Assembly (NCBI GenBank): GCA_003996215.1
Contig: QJPP01000867.1
Coordinates: 62,001 to 126,000, forward strand
From: Jaltomata sinuosa
Taxonomy: Eukaryota > Streptophyta > Magnoliopsida > Solanales > Solanaceae
Direction of reading: 5' to 3'
Length of the DNA stretch: 64,000 nt
Positions 44,269-56,863 of the stretch are shown in pieces. Both the position numbers and the translations under genes were made by a program. Within the stretch, counting starts at the first letter, position 1. The number at the start of each line of letters is the position of its first letter. The notes under the pieces were generated by a model. That model searched no databases. It was not told the origin of the DNA and saw nothing but the letters and a program-made list of their open reading frames with translations.

Positions 44269-46854
44269 ATGCCAAGTACTCGACGCTCGGGTGAACCAAT
44301 ATTACCCTACGACCCCAAGCTTGCAAGAACGATAAGGCGAAATATGAATGAGCAATAACAAAAGGCAGCGAGACTCGCTGCAGCTCAGCAAGCCCAACAA
44401 CGTTTGAATGCTGGTGGTCTTGAGGTCGACATTGAGTTGAATGATGAGGAGGTCGACTTAGATGGAGTTGGGGCCACGGGCACTATTGCGTTTCCTCTGC
44501 TAGCACCCGAGGCCAAGTTCAACATCACTAGCACAATGATTCAGCTGTTGAATTTGAGAGGAGTGTTCCGTGGTGTTGCTGGTGACGATCCAAACCGGCA
44601 CCTGATGAATTTTGTGGGTATCTGCAAGTCGTTCGAATTGCCTGGAGTAAGTCAGACAGCGATCAGGCTCAGGTTGTTTCCATTGTCTCTGTCTGATGAG
44701 GCAGCGTTATGGGTGACAGAGCTAACCCCCAACTCTATCACAACCTGGGGAGAGTTGAAAGGAGATTTCGTAGAAAGGTTCTTTCCTCCCTATAGGATGA
44801 TACAGTTGAGGGATGAAATTAGCAACTTCAGACAACAACCTCATGAGGCGTTACATGAGACGTGGTTGCGGTTCAAGAAAAAGCTAACACAATGCCCTAA
44901 CCATCAGTTGACCGACAATTTCCTGATGCAGATGTTTTACAGGGCACTAAATTCGGCTACCAAGCCGACACTGGATAATGCAGCAGGTGGAGCGTTTATG
45001 GGTCTCACTTTTGCCGATGCCACAACTATTTTGGACAGGCTCACCAAAACCAACAGGGCCTGGCATACACATGATACAGAGGTAGCAGCTAGCACTTATG
45101 CAGTTGGTATGTCAGCAGAGCAGCGCAGGAAGGAGGAAGAGCGGGACCAAGATATGGCCCATCTGAAGACGCAATTAGACCTACTGACAAAGCATTTGTT
45201 GTCAGGAGGTATTGAAAAAGTGAAAGCGGTGGGTTCCCAAGGTAGAGTAGCAGAGTTCGAACCTGATGAGGAGGCAAATTATTTGGGTGGTTTCTAGGCC
45301 AATGGTCAGGGAAACCAAGGTCGGAACTATCAGAGAGACAACTACTATGAAAAAGCTGGCTACAGAGACCACGAGCAGGGGAACTGGAAGAATAAAACTG
45401 ATGGAGGTGGGTTGTATGTACCACCTGGTAACCGGGAAAGAGATAACACCAAGACAGGGACGTCCAAACTAGAGAACATGATGGCTAAGATGCTGCTGAA
45501 GGTGGAATCTACCGACTCCGCGGTAAAGGAGATGAGGACGGAATTATCAACAATGAGTCAGGTAGTGGATTCACATTCCACCTCTATCAAGCAATTGGAA
45601 CAGCAAGTGGGTCAAATCTCGGCATCTCTAAATCAAAGGAAGACAGGTACCTTGCCGAGTGACACCATTCCAAACCCGAGGAAGGACGGAAGTTGTATGG
45701 CGATCACTATGAGAAGCGGTAAAACGTTATCGGAATCACATCCGATAATTCACTCAGAAAGATGATGTTGCGGATGACAAGGTGGTAGAGGATGCTACTC
45801 AAAGGCGCACGGATAAAAGCAAGGAAGTTGAAAAGCTTCCAACTATGATGCCTCGGCCACCACCTCCTTTCCCACAATGCTTGAAGAAGAAAGTGGACGA
45901 TAGCAAGTTCCTGAACTTTATGACCATGTTAAAGAAGATATCAGTAAACATCCCTCTGGTGGACGCTCTTGAACAAATGCCCGGCTATGACAAGTTCATG
46001 AAGGACTTGATTACCAAGAAGAGGTCAATGAGCTTTGAACCAGAAGATAACCTCCACCACTGCAGTGCTATTTCTTCAAGATCGTTAGTGGAAAAGAAGG
46101 AAGATCCAGGTGCTTTTACTGTTCCCTGTACTATTGGGAAATTCAACTTTGAAAAAGCCTTATGTGATCTTTGTGCTAGCATCAACTTGGTGCTAGCATC
46201 AACTTGATGCCGCTAGCAGCATACAAACAATTGGGTTTGGGAGCGCCCAAACCAACTACCATGAGGGTGCTAATGGCTGACCGTTCAGTACAGCGACCAG
46301 TGGGAATATTGTCTGATGTGCTGGTCAAGGTTGGGAAGTTTATATTCTCGGCCGACTTTGTGATCCTAGATTGCAAAGTGGACTTTGAGGTTCCCATAAT
46401 CTTGGGATGACCATTGTTAGCCACTGCAAGAGTATTGGTCGACATGGAAAGAAATGAACTGACGTTCAGATTAAACAATGAATTGGTCAAGTTTGATGCG
46501 TGTAAGTTGATGAAGCAACCAAGAGACATGAGAGTGGTCGCGGTTATAAATGTTGTTGATGAAGCCCCTGCGGATGTGCATATTAAGGAGAAGGGTCCTG
46601 TCGAGACTAGAGCTGTTATGAGAATGATGCTGCGAGAAGAGAAACCTACAGAGGAAGGCGGTGAGAAGAAATCAAGAAAAAGAAAACACCGCAAGAAAAC
46701 CAGCAAAGAAAGAGTAAAGAAGTTGTCGCGGCTAGCTGCGGAGCCGATAAAAGAGAAAGTTGGAGCTCAACGGGATAGGGTAGCTGGCACCTATTCCATC
46801 AATTTCGCCTGCTTTGGAGACCCTGGCGGTCTCCAACATCAAGCCAGACTCTGA
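44269..46854 (+). pseudogene. Athila gag-protease, copy 2, broken
   Basis: The frame starts at ATG 44269 (MPSTRRSGEPI). Stops lie at 44356 (CAA to TAA) and 45295 (CAG to TAG). A shift near 45760 follows the TRSGK-like linker (here MRSGK). A 17-bp tandem duplication at 46173-46206 lies inside the protease active-site region, and a TGA at 46408 (ILG-stop-P) follows. The active-site loop reads DLCASINL, with Gly changed to Cys. Gag core, PRPPPPFPQ and NIPLVDALEQMPGY are well preserved. The basic C-terminus ends at 46854 after the same 19-base hairpin as in copy 1. No pol follows. Confidence 0.88.
46173..46206 (+). repeat. 17-bp tandem duplication in protease region
   Basis: GTGCTAGCATCAACTTG occurs twice in a row; other copies have it once. 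It shifts the protease frame. Confidence 0.9.
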
Positions 46855-48291
46855 GTCCTATGGGCTTCACAGGTATTCCTTTCTCTCACAGTTTTAGCTT
46901 TCACATGTATGCATTGGGGACAATGCATGAGTCTAAGTTGAGGTTGTTGGGATACCTGTGAGTCTTTCACCACCGAGGGTTTTTGTTGCCGTGTTTCTTT
47001 TCCCTCCGGTGTGCTATCTAGTAGAACCGGCATGTTTAGGTTGTCGTTTAAATTTTAGTTGTTTTCTAGTGTCTATAGCAAGCATGGCATTTTTTTGAAA
47101 AATGTGCCCCCTTATGTTTGAAACGATTGACTGTCTGGATCCTTGAATGTCATTGTGTGGTTATGATTGGAATAAGTATGCTTAAGCCGAGCTGTTGTTT
47201 CGATAGTTGGTAGTGGTATGGTTTCTTGGTGCCAAGTGTGTGTGAGCTTATTGTTATAAATTCTTACTCTGTGCATGCATCTAGAACTTGCCCGGTCTAT
47301 TTTGTTAAGTTTGAAGTTGGTTGCTTAGGAAAGGATCACAGGCCCTTTTTGTGTGCAGTCCACTTAGCCTATAAGACCATCCAAATGCAAATAATCCCTT
47401 TGATCCCTGTTTGAGCCATAATTGACCCTATTCTTTCAATAACCTGTCACCGTTCCTTTTTAACTTTGAATCCCTATTTTGGCCCTGGTCCTTCCTTGGA
47501 CATCGTGCACCTCAACTCAGGCAATCAGCCTAAGTTGAGGGTGGCTACTATAGAAGTAAATGATAAGAAAAATAGGATGGATAAGATTGGTTGTGGATAG
47601 AATGAAAATGTCGGGTGTGTGTCTAAGAAAAGAAAGAAAAAGAAACCAAAAGAGATGAAAAAGAACGAAAAAGAGATAAAAAGAATTGTCAAAATAAAGA
47701 GGCCGCACCTATAGCTAGAAAGAAGGGAATAAAAAGGTGAATAAGGATGGACAGAGTAAAGTTAAGTGGAAATAGTAGGTCGGTGATTCCAAGGAGGGTT
47801 TAGTCACTATTCCCCAAACGTATCCTACCTGCACCCGAAGCCTCATTACAAGCCAAAACAAGTCCTGTAGTGATCCTGAGCGGCTTTTCGAAAAACTGAA
47901 ATAGAATAGTAAGGGCAAGCTTATGGCATCACATGTGCATTGTTTGAAATCGTTTGTGAGTGTGAGCGCCTTACCTAGTCCCAAATCTTGTGTGTGGGAC
48001 TTCTTTGTGGTTAGGGCACAAAGATTTCTGTATTGTCTATTGACTGTTAGGATAGCTGCGCGTGTGTATGTAGAACATTCTATCATATCGGAATGACATG
48101 TTTGGATCCTTACAAGTTAGCATTTCATACATTTGTGTGCTACTAGGGGGCTTGATTTAAAAATTTAATGAACTGTTGAAGGGCCATGATTTGCTAGGTA
48201 ACACGAGTTTGTTTTCTTAGTTGAGTCGTCTTATTGTTTTTCTTTTATGTCATGTTGCTTGAGGACAAGCGAACGTCTAAGTTGAGGGTGT
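46855..48291 (+). other. 3' noncoding region, family A copy 2
   Basis: Same ordered motifs as 3010-4508: GCATTGGGGACAATGC (46911-46926), CATCTAGAACTTGCCC (about 47278-47293), GA-rich tract (47626-47687), CATTACAAGC with AAGTCC (47844-47863), GCTTGAGGACAAGC (48257-48270), purine-rich GTTGAGGGTGT before the LTR. No coding. Confidence 0.72.
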
Positions 48292-49671
48292 TGATGTGCT
48301 GCCATTCTACGGCACATTTGACTCCTTTAAACTAAGAATAACCATAAGTTCTCAAGCAACCGTCGTCGTTTTTGATGTTTTATGCTATGTTTGCAGGAAA
48401 GAGAGACAAACATAGAAACGGAAGGAAATACGAGCAAAATGACCCTCTGGATAAGAGTGACGGCCACCGTGACGGCCAGTCACCAAGGTGACGGTCCGTC
48501 AACTTGGCCGTCAAGTGAGGCAGCAACACTGCCTAGTGGTGACGGCCACCGTGATGGCCAGTCACCAAGGTGACGGTCCATCAACTTGGCCGTCAAGTGA
48601 GGCAGCACCACTGCCTAGTGGTGACGTCCACCGTGACGGCCTATCACGCCTGTGATGGTCCGTCAGGCGACCCGTCAACGCGATACGGGATTCCGAAAAT
48701 TCTATTTTTGAACTTTATTTCCTGCACTACTATAAATACCCTGTGTTAGGGTTATTTTATTATTGATTACCAAATAGTTCTAGGATACTTTTGAGCAAGT
48801 TTTGGGAGAGAAAAACACGTACAAACACGTTTTTCTCCTTCTTCTTCTTCATCTTCTTGTTCTTCCATTGCTCTTGGGATCTTGGTTTTCTTGTTCTTGG
48901 ATAATTGAAGCTTGTGTTCATTATATCGTAAGAATATTTTCTCTTTGTTATGAATATGACTTTCTTCTCTTCTCCGAATAGCATGAGTAACTAACTTCCC
49001 ACAACTAGGGTTGTGGGAGCCATGGCAAAAGTAGCAATATAAATTCCGGGTAGCGTCGGGTTCAATATTTATGATTGTCACGTCGGTAATCATTCATTCT
49101 TAACGTTTTCTAGTGGTTGCAAATATTTTAACATGCCTAGGTTTTATTTGCTTGAGTAAAGAGATTTAAATCGGGAAATTTGATTAACTACGAGGATTCG
49201 AGACTACCAACTCTCGTCTTATGATTAATGATGTAACTAGATTAATCTACTTGATGTTTAGGATTGAAATACAAAAGCTCACCTTTTCAAGCTCGAGAGA
49301 ATTGAAAAGGAAATTCGTCTATTTAGTTGAGAAACGTTTAGATGATACCATTAATTCAATCACATCGTGACACGCATATAGAAAGAACCCGGTTAAGCTT
49401 TGAATCGAAATTGTTACAACGCCATGGTGAACACTTCCCTAGTTTTCTCTCATATTGATTAAAACTCGTACATTCTTAGTTTTTTTGTTCACATATTGAT
49501 CACACAAACCCCCCCTTATTTATCGAAAACTATTGACTACTAGTCATCTAATTCACGAACGACCTAATTTGCACCTTATTCCCTGTGGGATCGACCCCAA
49601 CCTTTGTTGGGTTCTATATTTGACGACGACCGCTTACGCTTCATAATTGGAGTTGTAATTTGGGCGTATCA
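48292..49671 (+). repeat. 3' LTR, family A copy 2
   Basis: The 1380-bp LTR is nearly identical to 42763-44140. It carries the TGACGG array at about 48456-48680 and a TATA box at 48731. Followed by CCCTT. Confidence 0.92.
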
Positions 49672-49676
49672 CCCTT
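49672..49676 (+). repeat. Target-site duplication, right copy
   Basis: CCCTT, identical to 42758-42762. Confidence 0.9.
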
Positions 49677-50420
49677 TAAAACATAACACCCTACACACGT
49701 CAAGTCTCATCAGACAGCACCTTGTTTTGCAGCTTGTTCAATTGCACATCCTTAAATTTTTTGGCCTTGATTTCTTCCAAAAATGTCGACGTAACCTCAA
49801 CACTGGACAACACTCCACCATTTTTTGAAATGCCCAATTGCATGAACCTAGATGCTAGAGTTTGAATATCTCTAGCCAAGGGTCGCTTGGACACCCCTAA
49901 ACAAGCCAAACTGCCCATGCTTACTACTTTCTAGCTCAATACGTCTATAACCACATTGGCCTTACCCGGATGATACTAAATGGTCACGTCATAATTTTTC
50001 AACAACTCCATCCACCTCTTCTGTCTCAGATTTGGATCATTCTGTGTGAACACATGTTATAGGTTGTGATGGTCTGGAAACACCTCACACTTGAGACCAT
50101 AGAGATAGTGTCTCAAAATCTTAAGTGAAAATACCTCCACTGCCAACTCCAAATCATGGGTCAGGTAATTCTTCTCGTGAGGATTCCATTGCCTCAAAGC
50201 ATAAGCTATGACATTCCTGTCCTGCATCTATACAACACCCAAACTTGAATGTGAAGCATCACAAACTAAAGTGAAATCCTTACCTTCAACCAGCAATGAG
50301 AGGATAGGAGTTATAGTTAAAAGTGTCTTGAGCTTTTTGAAGCTCTCCTCACACTTGTCAGACCAAACAAATGGTACCTCCTTCTAGGTCAGCCGTGTCA
50401 AGTAAGTAGCAGTTCAAGCA
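49677..50420 (-). pseudogene. Gypsy RNase H and connection domain (minus)
   Basis: The minus strand gives TLVCDASHSSLGVV (first catalytic Asp), an ELAVEVFSLKILRHYLYG segment (Glu), and YHPGKANVVIDVLS at the end of RNase H. A linker to integrase follows (KFKDVQLNKLQ). Several stops. RNase H removes the RNA template during reverse transcription. The frame continues into the integrase at 42762 once the Athila element is removed. Confidence 0.75.
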
Positions 50421-51390
50421 AAAATCGTGACAAACCTGCAATAATAGCCAGCAAGACCCACAAAACTCCTAACCTCAGTCACAAAGCTATGCCAAACCCA
50501 TCTCTTAACTACTTTAATCTTTTGGGGATCAACCATCAGCACTATTTCCGAGATCACATGCCCTAAGAAGGCAACTGAAGATAACCAAAATTCACACATG
50601 AATATTTATCATACAATTTATTCTCCTTTAGTATTCCCAAAACAATACGAAGATGTTCTGCATGCTCCTCTTTATTCTTGGAGTAAATCAAAATGTCATC
50701 TATAAATACAATCACAAAGAAATCCAGAAATGACTTGAAGACACCATTCATCAAAATCATAAAGGTTGACAACGCATTGGTCAACCCAAACGACATCACC
50801 GGGAACTCATAATACCCATACCGAGTACGTAAAGCCATCTTAGATATATCCTGAGGTCTAATCTTCAGCTGATGATACCCTGATCTTAAATCAATTTTAT
50901 AAAACACTAAAGAACCCTGCAACTGGTCAAAAAGGTCATCTATGTGGGGCAAGGGATACATATTTTGGATGGTAACCTTGTTGAATTGCCTATAATCAAT
51001 ATACATTCTCATGCTACCATCCTTCTTCTTAACAAAGAAGACCGAAGCACCCAAAGGTGAAGCACTGTGATGAATAAATCCCTTATCTAGGAGTTTCTAA
51101 AGCTGCATTTTAAGTTCCCTCAACTTTGTTGGATCTATGCAATAAACAGGAACAGAGATTGGGTGAGTGCCCAGCTCTAAGTCTATATAGAAGTTAATAT
51201 CCCTGTCCAGAGGCATACCAGGAAGATCGGTAAGAAATATATCCTGAAATTCAGAAACCAAAGGGACTCACTCAATAGAAGGGGACTCCATACTAACATC
51301 CCAAAGATGATCCAGGAAGGCTGAACACCCCATCACCACTAGATTTCTAGCCCGAACAAAAGATATGATCTTCACTGGCTTAGTCTTATA
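50414..51390 (-). pseudogene. Gypsy reverse transcriptase (minus)
   Basis: The main open part 51054-50563 holds FFVKKKDGSMRMYIDYRQFN, LRSGYHQLKI, PFVMSFGLTNA-type segment (here FPVMSFGLTNA) and FIDDILIYSKN. The catalytic Asp-Asp pair is intact. A second open part 50599-50414 has FLGHVISEIVLMVDPQKI and SFVGLAGYYCRFV. Stops and a shift near 50600 break it. The sequence places it in the chromovirus Tekay/Del group. Confidence 0.85.
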
Positions 51391-51399
51391 CACACCTTC

Positions 51400-51984
51400 T
51401 CACTCTAGTCTATCCATACCTGGCATCTCTAGAGTGATTGTCTTGGTATTACAGTTCAACATAGCGTGATAAGGAGACAACCAAGTCATACCAAATATAA
51501 TATCAAAATCCAGCATATCCAATATGACCAAATCTACCCAAGTATAAAAACCCATAAACACAACAGAGCACAAATGATAAACATTGGTTACTATCAGAGA
51601 CTCCCCAACTGAAGTAGAAACATGAATAGTAGAATCAAGAACATCATAAATTAAGCCTAGACCCAAGGAAAATCTAATAGATACATAAGAATATATGGAA
51701 CCCAGATCAAATAAAATAGAAGCCATCCGGTCACAGACGAGAATAGTACTTGTTATCAAAACATTAGATGTCGCGGCCTCAGACTTGCCCTGGAAAGCAT
51801 AACAATAAGCTCTATCATCAATCCAGGCAACCTCTTTAGCTGACTGCTCTGCTCCTCTCCCCGTGTTACTATTACCTTTATTACTACCACAGCCTCTCTT
51901 ATTATTACCTCTCCCACCCTGTGAGCATCCCCTGCCATTGCCACCTCCACATGCTATAACCACAAACTTAGTATGTTGCTGCAC
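51400..51984 (-). pseudogene. Gypsy zinc-knuckle end and aspartic protease (minus)
   Basis: The minus-strand frame starts in a Gly/Arg/Asn-rich segment after a decayed zinc knuckle. It continues with AYCYAFQGKSEAATSNVLIT and the active-site loop ILFDLGSIYSYVS (normally DSGS; Asp kept, Ser changed to Leu). It ends with the C-terminal segment GMTWLSPYHAMLNC. It would have processed the gag-pol polyprotein. Confidence 0.8.
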
Positions 51985-53214
51985 CTAATTACATGCCTGC
52001 CTCAGAGGGTACTCCTTCTGAAAATTACCCAGATCACCACTACGGAAATATCCTCGCTCAAGAGAGGGCCTGCTAGTAGAAGAATAAGAATCTCCCTGGC
52101 CTCTAGGAGTTAGAGACTGCTAATAGCCCTATAGAAGCTGGAAATGCTAACTAAATTTGACGAGCCAAATAAACCTGATGATTGGACATCTATCCCACAT
52201 TCTAGGACTTGTTGGCTAATACCTTATCCTGCCCAACTTTCTTAACCGCCTATAATTTCTTCACATAGTCGGTCACCTCATTAAAACACTTTTCTGCAGA
52301 AGTTATGTGAACAGATAGAGCCTGCAATTCAGTAATCAGGACTTGAGCATAAAAGCAAATCCTCTCATCCTTAGTGCCCAACAGTTGGGTTGCACAGTGA
52401 GACAAGGCATGGAACTTAGCCTCATAGGCTATAACAGATATATTGCCTATTCAAGGGCCAGTAACTCATCCTTCTTGCGATCCCTCAGAGTACGGGGGAC
52501 ATACTTTTCCAAAAATAGGGCATAAATATGAGCTTAAGTTATTGGAGGAAAAGCTGATGAATGATACTCCACATGGGCCCTGCACCACTACTTAGCATCA
52601 CCCTATAGCTGGAAAGTCACAAACTCCACCCCATGTTGTTGTACAATCCCCAACTTATGCAACCTCTCATAGAAATCTAGGATGAACTGAAGGGAATCCT
52701 TATCCTTTGTACCATGCAATGATGGAGGTTTAATCTTTAAAAACTTGGTCAACAACTCAAGCTCGATCCTGGTCATGTCCAGGCCTAATGCCAGATAGAA
52801 GAATGCATCTATACCTGAGGCCTTATCTATCCTAGGAGCTAAAGTGGCGATGGGATAGGCACCTAGAACCTGAGTAGTCGACATAGTGGGAGTGGCTCCA
52901 GTACCAGCCATCCCACTCAAGAATGCCAACATCTGATGACTAACCTCAGAGGAAATAGGGGGAAGACCTACACCTCCGACTGGTGCGGCCACCTTTGGTT
53001 CCACGTCCTTCTCGTGCACTACCTCAACCTCCTCCTCAACATTATCTTGGGGTGGGAGAGGGGTCATCAGCCTCTTCTCAACCGCCACCTGAGCTCCACC
53101 ACTGGAGATTGTTGCTCTCCCTCTGCCCCTGCCCCTACCTCGCTCTTGAACTGCCTGTCCCGCAGCTGGAGCTGCTTCCCATGCTCTATTCTGTTAAGTA
53201 TTAACCATATGTAG
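51985..53214 (-). pseudogene. Gypsy gag (minus), degenerate
   Basis: The N-terminal part 53088-52603 is open and includes a proline- and alanine-rich head, KIKPPSLHGTKDKDSLQFI, YERLHKLGIVQQHGVEFVTF. It continues after a stop with FLEKYVPRTLRDRKKDEL and YEAKFHALSHCATQLL, which are diagnostic of Tekay/Del capsid. Stops and shifts are frequent toward 51985. Confidence 0.8.
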
Positions 53215-53444
53215 ACAAAAGAATAAAGGAAGTCAAATATTAATTTGGATCACCATATACAAATTGGAATCAAGTTATAGCACGAAGGAAGAAAGAAGAG
53301 ATAGTTTCCTAAAGTCCTGTAGCCTCTCGAAGAAAAGTACAGACGTCTCTGTACCATTCTGCAAAACTCTACTAGAACCATTCTGGTACTATGAGATCAG
53401 TGAACCTAGGGCTTTGATACAATCTTTTTAATAACCTAACCTGC
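53215..53444 (-). other. 5' leader of gypsy element with decayed initiator-Met PBS
   Basis: Minus-strand TTGTATCAAAGCCCTAGG (53422-53405) aligns with the TTGGTATCAGAGCC-type PBS. Between it and gag there is only noncoding leader. Beyond 53422 about 22 bases remain before the Athila LTR starts at 53445. Confidence 0.6.
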
Positions 53445-54850
53445 TGATGTGCCGGTATTATATGGCACAATTGACGCCTTTAACTAAGAATAATCGCGAG
53501 TTTTCAAGTAACCATTGTTGTTATTGATGGTTTTCATGTTATATTTGCAGGTAAAGTAGACAAGGATAGAAAAGGATGAAAAATGTTAAAAATACTCCCA
53601 CTGGATAAGGGTGACGGTTGGCATGACGGGTCGTCAGACCTGTAACTGACCGTCATCCAAGCCGTCAAGCCTGGCAGCATCCAAAAGCCCCACTGGGTAA
53701 GGGTGACGGCTGGTGTGATGGTTTGCCACGCTTGTGACTGACCGTCAGCCAAGCTTCAAGCTGAGTCAATTTCCAGCAGTCACTGTTTAGGAGCGACAAG
53801 AGTCCTGACAACCCATCACAGGCCTGACGAACCATTATGCCAAGTCGTCAAGATGCAAAGCGGGATTTCAAATCTATTTTTGGAACATTATTTCCTAGAC
53901 TAATATAAATACCCAGTGTTAGGGTTATTTTCAGGATTCGATATCTGGCAACTTGTAATGTTTTTTTTGTGCGAGTTCTAAGAGAGAAACCACGTGGAAA
54001 ACAACATTCTTGTCTTCTTCCTTGGAATTTTCACCATTGTTGCTCAGATTCTACGAAAGTTCAAAGTAAATATGTTATTTTCTATTGTAAGAACTTCCTC
54101 TTATTCATATGAATATCATTGTTTCTTTCTTTAGTTTTGCAAGCATGAGTGGCTAAACTTCCCACAACTAGGGTTGTGAGAACCATGGCAAAAGTGAGAA
54201 TATAGATTCCGGGTAGCATTGTGTTCGATTTATATGTCGTTCACGTTGTTAATATTGTGTTTTTAACATTTTCTAATGGTTGCAAACATTAGAACATGTC
54301 TAGGTTTAATTTTCTTGAACTAAGAGATTAAAACCGGGTAAATTAGATTAACAACGAGGATTCAAGACTCTTAACTCTCGTCTAATGATTAATGCTTTAT
54401 CAAGATTAATCTACTTGATGTTTTGGTTGAAATGAATAATTCTATCTTTTCAAATTCTAAAGAATTGGAAAGAAAATGCGTCCATTTGGTTGAGGAACAC
54501 TTAGACGTAAACATGAATTCAATCGCGTCGTGATAGACATATGGAAAGAACCCGACTAAGCTCTAAATCAAATTTGTTATGATGCCATGGTGAACACTTC
54601 CCTAGTTCACTTCTCATACTCAGTTCTAAGCTCATGAAATTCTTTAATTCTCATTTAACTTGTGTTCAAAATTGATTAATACAACCCCCCTCCCCCAAAT
54701 TACCGAAAACTATCAATTACTAGTCAACTAAGTTACTAATGACTTAATTTTCACCTTATTACCTATGGGATCAATCCCAACCTTTGTTGGGTTCTATATT
54801 TGACAATGACCTCTTACGCGTCTTAATTGAGGTGTAATTTGGGTGTATCA
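53445..54850 (+). repeat. 5' LTR of longer Athila element, family A
   Basis: The 1406-bp LTR runs TGATGTGCCGG to GTGTATCA, diverged from the other family A LTRs but alignable throughout. It has a TGACGG/CCGTCA array at 53607-53860, a TATA box at 53904, and the U5 hairpin in the form CCCAACCTTTGTTGGG. Confidence 0.86.
53904..53910 (+). promoter_or_regulatory. TATA box, LTR of longer Athila element
   Basis: TATAAAT in the conserved context before ACCCAGTGTTAGGG. Confidence 0.6.
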
Positions 54851-54939
54851 AATTTTGGGTGTTTGGTTGACTTTTAGTCATACTTTCCTGACTTACTTTT
54901 ATTTGTTGTTTTTGATTGTTACAGGGTACAGAGTTATGC

Positions 54940-56863
54940 TTGCCAAGTACCCGACACTCAGGTGAACCTATATTACCTTACGACCCTGAGCTCGCAAGAA
55001 CATTATGGCAAAATATGAATGCACAACAACAAGAGGCAGCAAGACTCGCTGCAGCCCAACAGACCCACCAAAACTTGAATGCCGATGAAATTGAGGACGA
55101 TGTTGGTTGCATGATGATGTTGTAGTGGGTGATGGCAGACCAGCGGATAATGTTAAAAATAATGCTCCCGCCGATCAATGGCCACAACATAGAGGTAGAG
55201 TTCGACAATAACCATGCAAGTTGCTTGGGATGATGATGATGACATTGACCTGGATGGAGTAGGTGCTAGCATTAGCGCCGGGTGCTAAGTTTAACATCAC
55301 CAGCACGATGATCCAGTAATTGAATCTGAAAGGGGTGTTTTGTGGTATGGCTAGTGATGAACCTAACAAGCACCTAATGAATTTTGTGGGGATTTGATAG
55401 TCGTTTGAACTATCGGGAGTGAGTCAGACGACTATCAGGCTCAGGTTGTTCCCGTTGTCTCTGTCTGACGAGGCAGCACTATGGCTGACAAAGCTAACTC
55501 CAGATTCTATATCAACCTGGGGAGAGTTGAAAGGAGCTTTCCTACAAAGGTTCTTTCCTTCCTCCAGGATGATACAGTTGAGGGATGAGATTAGAAATTT
55601 CAGGAAACAACCTCATGAGGCCTTACATGAGACTTGGTTGTGGTTTAAGAAAAAGTTGACTCAATGCCCAGACCACCAATTAACAAACAACTTTTTGATG
55701 CAGACTTTTTATAGAGCGTTGAATTTGGCTACTAAGCCGACACTTGATAATGTGGCAGGTGGAGCATTTATGGGATGCAATTTTATTGAGGCCACAACTA
55801 TTCTGGATTGGCTCACCAAAACAAACAGAGCCTGGCATACACAAGATACAGAGGTAGCTGCTAGCACTTATGCGGTTGGCATGTCAGCGGAGCAGCACAG
55901 AAAAGAGGTAGAAAGGGACTAAGACATGGCCTATATGAAGACGCAGATGGACTTGCTGACAAATATCTATTGGTAGGAGGTATTGAGAAACTGAAAGTAG
56001 TGGGTTCCCACGGTAGAGCTACTGAGTCAGAGTCCGATGAGGAGGCTAATTATTTGGGGGATTTCCAAGCTAATGGCCAAGGAAACCAAGGTCGGAATTA
56101 TCAAAAGGACAATTATTATGAAAAAGATGGCTATAGATATTGTGATCAGGGGAACTGGAAGAATAAAGTTGATAGAGGTGGGTTGTATATACCACTAGGA
56201 AATCAGGAAAGAGCTAGTAATGTGACAGGGACATCCGAACTTGAAAATATGATGGCTAAGATATTATTGAAGGTAGAATCGATAGACTCAGGGGTAAATG
56301 AGATGAGGATTGAATTATCCTAAATGAGTTAGTTGGTGTATTCATGTTCCTCTTTAATCAAGGAGTTGGAGCAACAAACGAGTCAAATCTCGGCGTCCCT
56401 GAATCAAAGGAAGACTGGTACATTGCCTAGTTACACCATACAAAACCCGAGGAATGATGGGAGTTGTATGACGATCGCTACGAGAAGTGGTAAAACATTA
56501 TCGAAATCACATCTGATAATTCAAAAGCAGAAAGATGATGTTGTTAATAAGGATGATTTGATTGATGATGAGAAGGTGGTCGATGAGGGTATAGGTGTAT
56601 CTGTTGAAAAACCCACTGTGGTAGAGGATGCTACTCAAGTGCTCATGGAGAAGAGCAAGGAAGTTGAAAAACTTCCAAAACTAATGCCAAAGCTTCCTCC
56701 TCCTTTCCCTCATAGGATCAAGAAGAACGTGGAACACGGGAAATTTCACAAGTTTATAACTATGCTCAAGCAGATCTCTGTAAATATCCCTCTAGTGGAT
56801 TCCCTAGAACAAATTCCTGGTTATGCCAAGTTCATAAAGGACTTGATCACAAAGAAGAGGTAA
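54940..56863 (+). pseudogene. Athila gag and linker, longer element
   Basis: The gag start codon position reads TTG (54940) where the pol-less copies have ATG. LPSTRHSGEPILPYDPEL follows. An N-terminal insert of about 90 bp relative to copies 1 and 2 introduces shifts (55085-55300). Gag core at 55419-55922 (FPSSRMIQLRDEIRNF), then stops at 55919 and 56321, then the TRSGK linker. The last open part ends with LPPPFPHRIKK and NIPLVDSLEQIPGY. Confidence 0.83.

Larger units (their letters stand above)
42763..49671 (+). mobile_element. Complete Athila family A element, pol-less, with target duplication
   Basis: A 6909-bp element has two full LTRs, PBS, gag-pro frame, 3' noncoding region and polypurine tract, flanked by CCCTT on both sides. 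It sits inside the integrase gene of the minus-strand gypsy element. The LTRs differ at a few per cent of sites by eye, so the insertion is not very recent. It has the same structure as copy 1 at 1-5800, which shows that the pol-less form is a real replicating subfamily and not a one-off deletion. Confidence 0.92.
37880..53422 (-). mobile_element. Tekay/Del-type Ty3/gypsy element (minus), split by three insertions
   Basis: On the minus strand the order is PBS (53422-53405), gag, protease, RT, RNase H, [Athila element 49671-42763], integrase N-part, [CACTA 42461-38312], integrase core, then cut by the family B LTR at 37879. Removing the two inner insertions makes the integrase frame continuous. 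Neither LTR is in the window. It is the oldest layer of this region. Confidence 0.85.
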
